From Clostridium estertheticum (lineage in GTDB: Bacteria; Bacillota; Clostridia; Clostridiales; Clostridiaceae): a stretch of DNA of 64,000 nt. Position 1 is the stretch's first letter. The number at the start of each line of letters is the position of its first letter. The stretch spans positions 4,361,001 to 4,425,000 of the forward strand of contig NZ_JAAMNH020000001.1 in the NCBI RefSeq assembly GCF_011065935.2. Reading direction: 5' to 3'. The notes under the pieces are model-generated. The model was not told the DNA's origin. It worked only from the letters and a program-made list of their open reading frames with translations, and did not search any database. Both the position numbers and the translations under genes were made by a program. Positions 43,614 through 51,908 of this stretch are shown piece by piece.

Positions 43614-45752
43614 TTAAACCTTCATTGCTCTCATAGAATTTAACACCGCAATTAGGGCAACCCCTACATCTCCAAAAACAGCTTCCCACATGGTCGAAAT
43701 TCCGAAAACCGCCAATACTAAAATTGCTATTTTTACACTTAGTGCAAATATAATATTTTGCATAACAATCCTCTTTGTTCTTTTAGCAATCATAATAGCT
43801 TCAGCGATTTTCGAAGGTTCATCAGTCATTATCACTATGTCTGCAGCTTCTATGGCAGCATCAGAACCTACTCCACCCATGGCTATCCCCACATCTGCTC
43901 TTGCAAGCACTGGAGCATCATTAATGCCATCACCTACAAATACTATCTTTCCTTTAGGTGACTTTTTATTTTGCAGTATTTCCAGCTTCTCAACCTTCTC
44001 ATGTGGAAGTAATTCTGAGTAAACTTCATCTACACCTAATATTCTTCCAATACTTTCTGCTATATCTTTATTGTCACCTGTAAGCATTACTATTTTCTTA
44101 ACGCCCATAGATTTCAAACTAGCTATGGCACGAATAGAGTCTTCTTTTATCTCATCAGAAATTATAATGCTACCTGCATATTTCTTGTCTATAGCTACAT
44201 ATATTATGGTTCCTACATTTTCAACTTTACTATAGGAAATTTTCTCACTATCCATTAACTTCGAATTACCAGCTAGCACACATTTTCCTTTTACCCCAGC
44301 TTTAAGACCTTTTCCAGCTATTTCTTCCACATCTTTAATATCTTCCTTGCATACATCTTTGCCATAAGCTTTTAATATAGAAATTGCAATAGGATGATTT
44401 GAATAGCTTTCTGCGCTGGCCGCATACTCCAATAATTCTTCACTGCTTATTTCACCTTCCGCATGTATTTCTGTAACCACAAATACTCCTTTAGTTAGTG
44501 TTCCCGTCTTATCAAAAACCACTACTTCAACACTATTTAATGCCTCCAAGTAATTTCCACCTTTGACCAAAATACCATTTTTAGATGCCCCGCCTATTCC
44601 TCCAAAAAATCCAAGTGGAATAGATATCACTAGTGCACAAGGACAAGATACTACTAAAAATACCAATGCTCTATATACCCACATAGAAAAAGTAGCTCCA
44701 GGTATTAAAAGAGGTGGAATTATTGCAAGTACAGTCGCACTTACAACTACGATTGGCGTGTAATATCTTGCAAATTTAGTTACAAAGTTTTCAGTTGGCG
44801 CTTTTTTACTGCTAGCATTTTGCACTAAATCTAGAATTTTGGAAAGAGTTGATTCACCAAATTCTTTCGCAACTTCTATAGTTAATAATCCATTTTTATT
44901 TATACAACCAGCTAAAATTTCATCCCCACTTGCAACTTCTCTAGGAACTGATTCACCAGTTAAGGCAGCTGTATCTACTAAGGACTTACCTTCTATAATA
45001 ATTCCATCTAAAGGTACTTTTTCTCCTGGCTTTACAATTACAATATCCCCTATGTGTACTTGCTCTGGATCTACCTTAACAATTTTATCTCCAAATTTTT
45101 TATTTGCATAATCTGGTCTAATATCCATAAGTGCAGATATGGACTTTCTTGATTTATTTACAGCTGCTTCTTGGAAAAACTCTCCTACTTGATAAAAAAG
45201 CATAACCCCAACGCCTTCTGGAAATTGTCCAATTGAAAAAGCTCCAACTGTAGCCAGTGCCATTAAGAAATTTTCATCAAAAACTTCGCCTCTTAATATA
45301 TTTCTTATTGCAATTATAAGGACTTCTCCACCAATTAATAAATAGCTTATAAGGAATAATGAAAATTCGACCCAATAATCTAATTTCAAAACCAATGCTA
45401 TGGTGAAAAGTATTATACCTACAGAAAATGCTATGATTTTATTTTTGTTTTTTACTTGTTCCTCATCATCACGGACCTGATTTTGTAACTTTCCCTCAGG
45501 TTTAAATGTTTTTTCATTGTTTGATATAAGCACAACATCAGGTTCTATCCTCTTAACTATTTTTTTTATTTCATCTATAATTGATAATATTTTATCTTCG
45601 CCTTGGATTTGGATAATTAAGTTTTTACTAATAAAATTAACATTTGCATCTACTACGCCATCTATCTTTTTACAATGAGCTTCAATTTTATTTGCACAAT
45701 TAGCACAACATAGACCTTCTAAAATGAATTCTCTTTTTATTATAGTCTCCAT
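43614..45752 (-). CDS. Heavy-metal P-type ATPase (Zn/Cd/Pb type)
   Basis: Exports divalent heavy metals across the membrane. Order: heavy-metal-associated domain with CCANC (Cys16 and Cys19), membrane helices, the phosphatase loop LTGES, the metal site VSCPCALVIS, phosphorylation site DKTGTLT, the HP motif SNHPIAIS and the hinge VGDGINDAPVLA. SCPC plus the CadC/SmtB-type regulator upstream argues for Zn/Cd over Cu. I start at METIIKREF with AAGGGGGAAAAA upstream, giving 712 residues; the longer frame adds an unlikely 14 codons. Confidence 0.93.
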   Translation of the reverse strand: METIIKREFILEGLCCANCANKIEAHCKKIDGVVDANVNFISKNLIIQIQGEDKILSIIDEIKKIVKRIEPDVVLISNNEKTFKPEGKLQNQVRDDEEQVKNKNKIIAFSVGIILFTIALVLKLDYWVEFSLFLISYLLIGGEVLIIAIRNILRGEVFDENFLMALATVGAFSIGQFPEGVGVMLFYQVGEFFQEAAVNKSRKSISALMDIRPDYANKKFGDKIVKVDPEQVHIGDIVIVKPGEKVPLDGIIIEGKSLVDTAALTGESVPREVASGDEILAGCINKNGLLTIEVAKEFGESTLSKILDLVQNASSKKAPTENFVTKFARYYTPIVVVSATVLAIIPPLLIPGATFSMWVYRALVFLVVSCPCALVISIPLGFFGGIGGASKNGILVKGGNYLEALNSVEVVVFDKTGTLTKGVFVVTEIHAEGEISSEELLEYAASAESYSNHPIAISILKAYGKDVCKEDIKDVEEIAGKGLKAGVKGKCVLAGNSKLMDSEKISYSKVENVGTIIYVAIDKKYAGSIIISDEIKEDSIRAIASLKSMGVKKIVMLTGDNKDIAESIGRILGVDEVYSELLPHEKVEKLEILQNKKSPKGKIVFVGDGINDAPVLARADVGIAMGGVGSDAAIEAADIVIMTDEPSKIAEAIMIAKRTKRIVMQNIIFALSVKIAILVLAVFGISTMWEAVFGDVGVALIAVLNSMRAMKV

Positions 45753-45829
45753 TTTTTCCCCCTTATCAACTTTTATGTATTTTCCATTATGCATTTTCCA
45801 TTATGCATTTTTCTTGATACTATAGAATA

Positions 45830-46192
45830 TTATTTTAGTTCTTTTATGTGTATAAGTCCTTGGTCGAAAATTTGTTTAACATGTTCGTCATCCAAGGAAT
45901 AGTACACAACTTTACCTTCTTTTCTATACTTCACAAGTCTAGCATTCTTAAGTACACGAAGTTGATGTGAAATAGCTGATTGGGTCATATTAACAAGCGC
46001 AGCTATATCACAAACACACATTTCAGTTTGAAATAATACGCAAAGAATTTTAATTCTTGTACTATCCCCAAAAACTTTAAAAAGATCTGCGAGGTTATAT
46101 AGTGTTTCCTCTTGTGGTATTGATTTTCTAACTTTTTCTACCACATCTTCATGTATAGTCGTGCAACTACAAAACTCTATTTTGTTTACCAT
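45830..46192 (-). CDS. ArsR/SmtB-family metal-sensing repressor (CadC-like)
   Basis: A 120-residue winged-helix repressor of the adjacent metal ATPase. The metal site alpha3N is ELCVCD-like (EMCVCDIA) with an N-terminal CSCTT, as in CadC; the dimer-interface zinc ligands (Asp, His, His, Glu) are visible in DDEHVKQIFDQGLIHIKE. DNA-binding helix: NMTQSAISHQLRVLKNARL. Metal binding should release it from the operator just upstream and induce the ATPase, 80 bp downstream. GGAGGGAAATTAG precedes the ATG. Confidence 0.93.
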   Translation of the reverse strand: MVNKIEFCSCTTIHEDVVEKVRKSIPQEETLYNLADLFKVFGDSTRIKILCVLFQTEMCVCDIAALVNMTQSAISHQLRVLKNARLVKYRKEGKVVYYSLDDEHVKQIFDQGLIHIKELK

Positions 46193-46208
46193 CTAATTTC
46201 CCTCCATT

Positions 46209-46271
46209 CATATGAACGTATGAATTGTTGTTCATATGTTATATTATATTCCACTGATTAACACTTGTCAA
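46209..46271 (-). promoter_or_regulatory. Consensus promoter and ArsR operator
   Basis: On the minus strand TTGACA (46266-46271), 17 bp, TATAAT (46243-46248) is a perfect sigma-A promoter. Immediately downstream lies CATATGAAC-N12-GTTCATATG (46209-46238), a perfect 9-bp inverted repeat covering the expected transcription start. This is the classic layout of a strongly repressed SmtB/CadC operon. Confidence 0.85.
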
Positions 46272-46301
46272 CATTCCTTTGAGTTTTATTTGGTTTTTTT
46301 T

Positions 46302-46399
46302 GGGGACGGTTAACAACTATTTAAATCATCGGCTTAAATAATTGGGGACGGTTAACAACTATTTAAATCATCGGCTTAAATAATTGGGGACGGTTAACA
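46302..46399 (+). repeat. 42-bp tandem repeat, three GGGGACGGTTAACA heads
   Basis: Heads at 46302, 46344 and 46386, each GGGGACGGTTAACAACTATTT-like. The first two 42-base units are identical; the third diverges after about 20 bases. They stand directly upstream of the Y1 transposase gene, facing the same way. Confidence 0.85.
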
Positions 46400-46490
46400 A
46401 CTATTTGAACTATTAGCTTAAGAACTTGAATATCATCTTAAAAGATTGGCAAGGATTTAAGAAAAAGTTTAAATGGAGAGGTGATTTTTT

Positions 46491-47402
46491 ATGGCAAGAA
46501 CAGAAAGATTAAAAGCGCCTGATGCTATATTTCATATTATGTGCAAAAGTATCAGCGAGGTAGATTTATTCAGGAGTTCTGAAGATAAGGAAAAGTATTT
46601 ATCACTTGTTAAGAAGTATAAAAAGCTCTATAATGTTAAAATTTACGGGTACTGCCTTATGGATAACCATGCACATTTATTGGTTGATGCTAATGGCGCA
46701 GATATATCAAAAGTCATGCATGGCATAAATTTTTCTTATGCAATGTACTTTAATAAAAAACATGAAAGAGAAGGACATCTATTTAAAGATAGATTCAAGA
46801 GCATAATAATTGATAATGACCAATACTTGAAGACAGTATCATTATATATACATAATAATCCTACAGATATATGTGGTTTTAAAGATTGTCCTGAAAAATA
46901 TGCTTTTTCTAGTTTAGGAATATATATTGGTAAAAAACGTGACCATTTCAACATAGTTGATTATGGATTTGTCTTGGGCTTTTTTGGTAACTCCCTTAAC
47001 GCTGCAAGGAAAAACTACTATAGCCTTGTTTTTGGATGCAACGACGAAAAATTAAAAGAAGAAATTGAATTTAAAGATGAAAAAACCGAATATAGAAGTG
47101 GAAGAAATATACTTTTTAGAAATTTCACTCTTGAAGATATAATAGAGTTCATAACCTCAAAAATGAATATATCAAAAATTCTTCTTAATATTAAGTACAG
47201 TAGAAAGCTTGTACATGCAAAAGCATTAACAATTGTTCTAATGAGGAGCCTTGGAAATTTTAAGTCCAGTGTAATATCCGGCGTGCTTGGAAACATTACA
47301 CAGGCTAGAATATCAAAATTAAGTTCTTTTGGTATAGAATTAATTTTAACTGAAAAAAAATTCGAAAATATTATTGAGGAATTTATTAAATGTTATGCTT
47401 AG
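46491..47402 (+). CDS. REP-associated tyrosine transposase (RAYT, Y1_Tnp)
   Basis: A 303-residue single-strand endonuclease of the IS200/RAYT class. The HUH motif is MDNHAHLLV, and the nucleophilic tyrosine lies in VSLYIHNNPT. FHIMCKSISEVDLFR and EGHLFKDRFKSIIID complete the RAYT core (about 1-150). The C-terminal about 150 residues include a helix-turn-helix-like segment (GVLGNITQARISKLSS). RAYTs move or maintain REP sequences; here GGGGACGGTTAACA copies flank the gene in inverted orientation (three upstream, two downstream). GGAGAGGTG precedes the ATG. Confidence 0.92.
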   Translation: MARTERLKAPDAIFHIMCKSISEVDLFRSSEDKEKYLSLVKKYKKLYNVKIYGYCLMDNHAHLLVDANGADISKVMHGINFSYAMYFNKKHEREGHLFKDRFKSIIIDNDQYLKTVSLYIHNNPTDICGFKDCPEKYAFSSLGIYIGKKRDHFNIVDYGFVLGFFGNSLNAARKNYYSLVFGCNDEKLKEEIEFKDEKTEYRSGRNILFRNFTLEDIIEFITSKMNISKILLNIKYSRKLVHAKALTIVLMRSLGNFKSSVISGVLGNITQARISKLSSFGIELILTEKKFENIIEEFIKCYA

Positions 47403-47654
47403 TAAGGTATTAATTAATTTGAATTTAAATATTAGGCTTATTATTTGATTTAACCATAGTTAATTAACCTTAATTAAAATTATTTACTGTAGTTATACAT
47501 TTATTAAGGTGTGGTAATAATAAAAAAATATGGAATATTATAAATGTATACTTAATTTCTTAAAGTAGGACAAGCTTAAGGAAAATATTATCGTTTTGAT
47601 TTTTTAAAATAAAAATCATCTAACTAAAGCAGTAATAAATAAATTTATTATTCA

Positions 47655-47690
47655 AAAGGTACAAGTTTTTATAGAAAACTTGTACCTTTA
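47655..47690. terminator. Convergent hairpin after the RAYT gene
   Basis: AAAGGTACAAGTTTT and its complement around a small loop. It could stop both the RAYT and surE transcripts; no long T-run is present. The 250 bp before it (47403-47654) contain no gene that I can see. Confidence 0.6.
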
Positions 47691-47704
47691 AAATGATAAA
47701 TCAT

Positions 47705-47742
47705 TGTTAACCGTCCCTATTTTATCATTGTTAACCGTCCCC
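47705..47742 (-). repeat. Two REP-like copies downstream of the RAYT gene
   Basis: TGTTAACCGTCCC (47705-47717) and TGTTAACCGTCCCC (47729-47742), 24 bases apart, in a short tandem unit (TTTTATCAT spacer). They are inverted relative to the three copies upstream of the RAYT gene and end 18 bp before the surE stop. Confidence 0.85.
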
Positions 47743-47760
47743 ATTTTATCAACAGTAAAA

Positions 47761-48513
47761 TTAAAACCATTCACTTACATCATTTAAAATTTTAAAATTT
47801 GTTAAATCATAATGAAGTGGTGTTACTGTAACATAGCCCTCTTTAAAATATAATGTATCAGAATCCTCCTCATGAATATCTTTTAATTGACCCTTAATTT
47901 CATAATGAGTTTCATTATTTTCTCCAGCAATTCCGGTATAGCAGTTGTTATACAATCTACTACCAATTTTACATACTTTAATTCCTTTTATTTCATTCTC
48001 CTTTAGAATTGGAACATTTACATTTAACACAATGTCATTCTTAATGTTATTGGCCTTAGCCGTAAGCAATATTTCTCCAGCATATTTTGCAGCCATTTCA
48101 TAATTTTCAACATCTTTATTAATCTGCATAGATATGGCCATAGATGGCACTTTATAGATAGATGCTTCTATAGCTGCAGAAACTGTTCCAGAATATAAAA
48201 CATCCGTACCTAAATTTAACCCTTTGTTGATTCCTGATACTACCATATCTATTTTTCCATCAATAAGTTTATTGATGGCGATTTTTACACAATCGGCTGG
48301 TGTCCCATCTACACTAAAAGCTTTTGATTCTAAGCCTTCTAGCACAACTTCTTTTACAATAAGCGGTCTTGAAAGAGTTATTGAATGCCCGCAGGCACTC
48401 CTTTCATTATCTGGTGCTACTATAATTACTTCATGATTTTTTTCCAGTGCTTTTGCTAGTGCATATATCCCTTTTGCATTTATACCATCATCGTTTGTAA
48501 TCAACAATCTCAT
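47761..48513 (-). CDS. surE: 5'/3'-nucleotidase SurE
   Basis: Phosphatase of nucleoside 5'- and 3'-monophosphates and short polyphosphates, cytoplasmic. Begins MRLLITNDDGINAKGIYALA, the metal motif; further signatures are PDNERSACGHSITL, VDGTPADCVKIAI, SGINKGLNLGTDVLYSGTV. The 250-residue length is standard. AGGAGGAAGAAG precedes the ATG. It is monocistronic here, flanked by mobile DNA on both sides. Confidence 0.96.
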   Translation of the reverse strand: MRLLITNDDGINAKGIYALAKALEKNHEVIIVAPDNERSACGHSITLSRPLIVKEVVLEGLESKAFSVDGTPADCVKIAINKLIDGKIDMVVSGINKGLNLGTDVLYSGTVSAAIEASIYKVPSMAISMQINKDVENYEMAAKYAGEILLTAKANNIKNDIVLNVNVPILKENEIKGIKVCKIGSRLYNNCYTGIAGENNETHYEIKGQLKDIHEEDSDTLYFKEGYVTVTPLHYDLTNFKILNDVSEWF

Positions 48514-48866
48514 TCTTCTTCCTCCTTTAACTCACCTAGGCTTCTTAATAATTATTAATTTATATCTGCTAAGCTAATTAATACATTATTTAAGTGGTAT
48601 GTATTAAAATAGCTTAGATAATTTTTAAGAACTCATTAACTTAAGCTATTATATCTTATATTATATGTTTAATAGGAATATATATCTATCATTTTGTGAA
48701 AAGAGTACACCCTCTTCAGTAAGTGGGTGGTGAATTTTCACTTGGCGTTAGCCAACTGTATGATTATTTATTTTATTTGCATAATATAATAAAATAAATA
48801 GTTATATTTTTATTGTTTTTGTAACATAATAGTAATATCAAATATTTGATAAAGGAGGAATTTTAA

Positions 48867-50135
48867 ATACCTAAGAAACCTACTAAAAAAGTATTATTTG
48901 GTGTTCAAAAACAACAACTTAAACATTTAACAGTTAATGAATATAAAGCTTTAAAAGAATTGTGTTTTTTAACTAAAAATATGTATAATGTAGCTTTATA
49001 TAATGTTAGGCAATACTATTTTAATGAAAAAAAGTTTCTTAGTTATGAAAATAACTATCATAGTTGTAAGACCAATGAGAATTATTCCATGCTTAATTGT
49101 AATTCGGCTCAACAAATTATGAAAGTTGTTGATAGAAACTTTAAGTCTTTTTTTGCCTTAATTAAAATGGCTCAAAAAGGTGAATATCAATACAAAGATA
49201 TTAAATTACCCAAATATTTACCTAAAGATGGATTTTTTAATCTTATTTTTAGTGAATTTAATACTTCTAAAGAGATATTTTCAGTACCAATGAGTCCTAT
49301 TTTCAAAAGACTTTATGGCAAAGTTGAAATTAAGATACCAACAAATCTAAAGGGTAAAGCAATTAAAGAAGTTAGAATACTTACTAAAAATAAAGCAAGG
49401 TTCTTTGAAATTCAATGGATATATGAAATTCCAGAGTTCAAAGGAAATTTAGATAAAAACAATGCACTTGCTATTGATTTAGGCATAGATAACTTATGTA
49501 CTTGCACGACTAATAATGGTAAAGCCTTTATACTTGATGGTAAAAAGCTTAAATCAATCAATCAATGGGCTAATAAAAAGAATAGTAGACTTCAATCAAT
49601 TAAAGATAAGCAAAGGATTGAAAAGACTACTAAAGCTCAAAGAAAGCTATGGGATAAAAGACACAATAAAGTTAATGATTATCTTAATAAAACTGTAAAG
49701 ATTATTATTGATTATTGCTTAAACAATAATATAGGTACTATTGTAGTAGGTTATAATTCAACGCTTCAGAAAAAGTGCAATTTAGGAAAAATTAACAACC
49801 AAAATTTTGTTAATATTCCAATAGGTAATATAAGAGAAAAATTAAGTTATCAATGTCAAAGATATAATATTAATTTAATAGAGCAAGAAGAAAGTTATAC
49901 ATCAAAAGCTGACTTTTTGGTAAATGACAATATTCCTGTTTACAATAGTTTTGATAAAGAAGTACATACCTTTAATGGAAAAAGAACAACTAGAGGACAG
50001 TATAAATCAAGCATAGGAATAATATTAAATGCTGATGTTAATGGTTCACTTAATATAATGAGAAAAGCTAATATAAAAAATATTAACTTAGCTAATTGTG
50101 AATACCTAAACCCAGTAAGAATAAAAATAGCTTAA
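48867..50135 (+). CDS. TnpB-family RNA-guided nuclease, AUA at the start position
   Basis: IS605 OrfB family, 422 residues if translation begins at the ATA of PKKPTKKVLFGVQKQQLKHL, which has AAAGGAGG eight bases upstream. The next possible start is a TTG at 48960, which removes 31 conserved-looking residues. RuvC-I is LAIDLGID and RuvC-III is NADVNGSLNI, but the RuvC-II position reads IVVGYN without Glu; a Glu pair lies in EQEESYTSKADFL. The usual C-x2-C zinc finger is missing. It may be active with a rearranged site, or dead. Confidence 0.8.
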   Translation: MPKKPTKKVLFGVQKQQLKHLTVNEYKALKELCFLTKNMYNVALYNVRQYYFNEKKFLSYENNYHSCKTNENYSMLNCNSAQQIMKVVDRNFKSFFALIKMAQKGEYQYKDIKLPKYLPKDGFFNLIFSEFNTSKEIFSVPMSPIFKRLYGKVEIKIPTNLKGKAIKEVRILTKNKARFFEIQWIYEIPEFKGNLDKNNALAIDLGIDNLCTCTTNNGKAFILDGKKLKSINQWANKKNSRLQSIKDKQRIEKTTKAQRKLWDKRHNKVNDYLNKTVKIIIDYCLNNNIGTIVVGYNSTLQKKCNLGKINNQNFVNIPIGNIREKLSYQCQRYNINLIEQEESYTSKADFLVNDNIPVYNSFDKEVHTFNGKRTTRGQYKSSIGIILNADVNGSLNIMRKANIKNINLANCEYLNPVRIKIA

Positions 50136-50292
50136 ATGTAAGCTGAGAGTAGAAATACTTACAGTATAGGGCGTACTTGGACACGCCAAAAGGAATAAGG
50201 CTACCTAAATTATTAGGTCGAAAGATAACGCAAACTTCCTTATAAAAAAGAATCCCCCACCTCAGCGTAAGCAGGTGGAGGGAGGGTTCAAG
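50136..50292 (+). ncRNA. Probable omega RNA / right end of the TnpB element
   Basis: Downstream of the tnpB stop several stems are visible: GGCGT/ACGCC (about 50170-50186), ACCTAA/TTAGGT (about 50204-50219), and the terminal hairpin CCACCT/AGGTGG. This is where TnpB guide RNAs end. The guide would be copied from the flank beyond about 50292. Confidence 0.5.
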
Positions 50293-50378
50293 GGCAAGTA
50301 TTAATTCATCTTTATATTTTGAGATGTTAACTCAACTCATTTCAATTATCTCATATTTGCACTTGCTATCAGCAGGTA

Positions 50379-50434
50379 CAAAGAAATATAAAAAGATTGA
50401 CAGATAAACTGCCAATCTTTCTATATTTCTTTGT
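50379..50434 (-). terminator. Terminator after the four-repeat protein gene
   Basis: ACAAAGAAATATAGAAAGATTG on the minus strand pairs with CAATCTTTTTATATTTCTTTGT (one-base irregularity) a few bases beyond the stop codon. Confidence 0.75.
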
Positions 50435-50437
50435 ATC

Positions 50438-51754
50438 TTATTGTTTTATTAAAACAATTTTTTCTGCAAATCCGATTGGTGGTAGACTTCTAGTTAATAT
50501 CCCACCATAATATGCTGCAACTTTAGAATCTTTCTTAATATCAATTGCTTTAAGTTCCACACCTGTTTTAAAATCTACAATTTTAGTTTTCTCACTTATA
50601 TTAAGAATAATATTATCAAAGCCACTTTCCCCTATTCTTTCACCTTTTATTTCAATTCTACTCTCTTTTTTGTCTTCTGATGTATAAATATTATCTACAG
50701 TTCCAATTGTCCCCATTTCATATTTTGTTTCACTAATAACTATTTTTTTGGCAACTCCTATTGGTGGTAGGCTTTTAGAAAGCATACCATCATAGTAAAC
50801 TTTCACGTTTGCATCGTTTTTAATTGCCTCTATTGTTAATTTATTACCACTCTTATCACTTATAATTTCAGTTTTAGAATTTATAATAAAGTTTATGTCA
50901 CCATAGATATTGTCTTTAGATTTTTCTCCCTTAACCGATATCATAAGCTCGTTTTTGCTTCCTTCGAGAATATTGATATCACTAATCAATCCAGTAGCTG
51001 TAGCACTTAATTCTTTATCTTGTTTATTAGACAGTATAACAATTTTTTGGGGAGTTGCTATAGGTGGCATACTCATAGTGGTAATATTATAATAAGCTAT
51101 AACTCTAACCCCTTTTTTTATATCTTTATAGCTTACCACTTTACCAGTTTCACTATCTACAATTTTAGTTTTTTCACTTATCATAAGATTAGTATCTATT
51201 TGATTATTCATAAGCGCCATGATTTCTTTTCTTCCTTTATCCGTTTTATCTTTTGTGGTTTCTTTGTTTTCTTTCATTAGTGAAACATCAGTAATTATTC
51301 CATAATTGCATGATCCACATTTATCCTCACCTTGCTCTACTATTATCATATTAGCAGTGCTCATTGGTGGAATGCTGGCAGTGACAGCTGGTCCGTAATA
51401 AGCCTTTACTTTTACTCCATCTTTAATGTCACTTATATTTAATTTTTTACCGTCATTTGAACTTATTATCTCAGTATCATTATTTACATTTAGTATAATC
51501 TTATCATTAATCTCATTATTTGATTTATCATTTTTAAAAGTGAATTGAAATCTACTTTCAGATGATTTCACATCTGAAACTATTCCTTCTGTACTGTTAA
51601 AATTCATTTGTGGATTTTTCTGACTAATTGCTTGAATCTTTAAATTAGTATCGTTTTTGGGTCCGCTCATGGTATTTGCAGATGCTAGGATAGAATTTCC
51701 CGTTATAAATACCCCTAAAGTTAATATGGCTATTGTTTTTTTTGTAAAATTCAT
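50438..51754 (-). CDS. Exported protein built of four tandem repeats, unknown function
   Basis: After a signal peptide (about 1-27, ending ASANT) the 438 residues consist of four about 95-residue repeats (roughly 55-140, 147-245, 253-345, 351-438). Each has GxVxD near its start, a TKIVDxxTGK-like middle and an end such as VAAYYGGILTRSLPPIGFAEKIV (YY...S-PPI...A-KIV). An extra CGSC pair lies between repeats 1 and 2. The repeat looks like a small beta barrel; I do not recognise a named family with certainty. A single-gene unit, ending at a terminator. Confidence 0.75.
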   Translation of the reverse strand: MNFTKKTIAILTLGVFITGNSILASANTMSGPKNDTNLKIQAISQKNPQMNFNSTEGIVSDVKSSESRFQFTFKNDKSNNEINDKIILNVNNDTEIISSNDGKKLNISDIKDGVKVKAYYGPAVTASIPPMSTANMIIVEQGEDKCGSCNYGIITDVSLMKENKETTKDKTDKGRKEIMALMNNQIDTNLMISEKTKIVDSETGKVVSYKDIKKGVRVIAYYNITTMSMPPIATPQKIVILSNKQDKELSATATGLISDINILEGSKNELMISVKGEKSKDNIYGDINFIINSKTEIISDKSGNKLTIEAIKNDANVKVYYDGMLSKSLPPIGVAKKIVISETKYEMGTIGTVDNIYTSEDKKESRIEIKGERIGESGFDNIILNISEKTKIVDFKTGVELKAIDIKKDSKVAAYYGGILTRSLPPIGFAEKIVLIKQ

Positions 51755-51908
51755 AATATTACCTCCAATTTTGTAATCTCAATGTAAAATCTATTATATT
51801 CCTATATAATTTTATACTCCTTAACATACTAGACGACACATCCAGAAAAAACGTTTCAAATTTATCTACAAATTTTCAATATAAAGTTAATATTACCATT
51901 TACGACCT

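Larger units (their letters stand above)
48690..50292 (+). mobile_element. TnpB-only insertion element (IS605/IS1341-like)
   Basis: A tnpB gene is framed by imperfect terminal hairpins: CACCC...GGGTG (about 48706-48732) on the left, CCCCCACCT...AGGTGGAGGG (about 50265-50288) on the right, followed by TTCAA. No tnpA gene lies inside, so it is a non-autonomous IS1341-type element. The exact ends are inferred from the hairpins, not from a target-site comparison. Confidence 0.7.

Noticed and set aside
46302..46427. CRISPR array
   Set aside because: Only three units, and the spacers of the first two are identical; this is a tandem repeat beside a RAYT gene.
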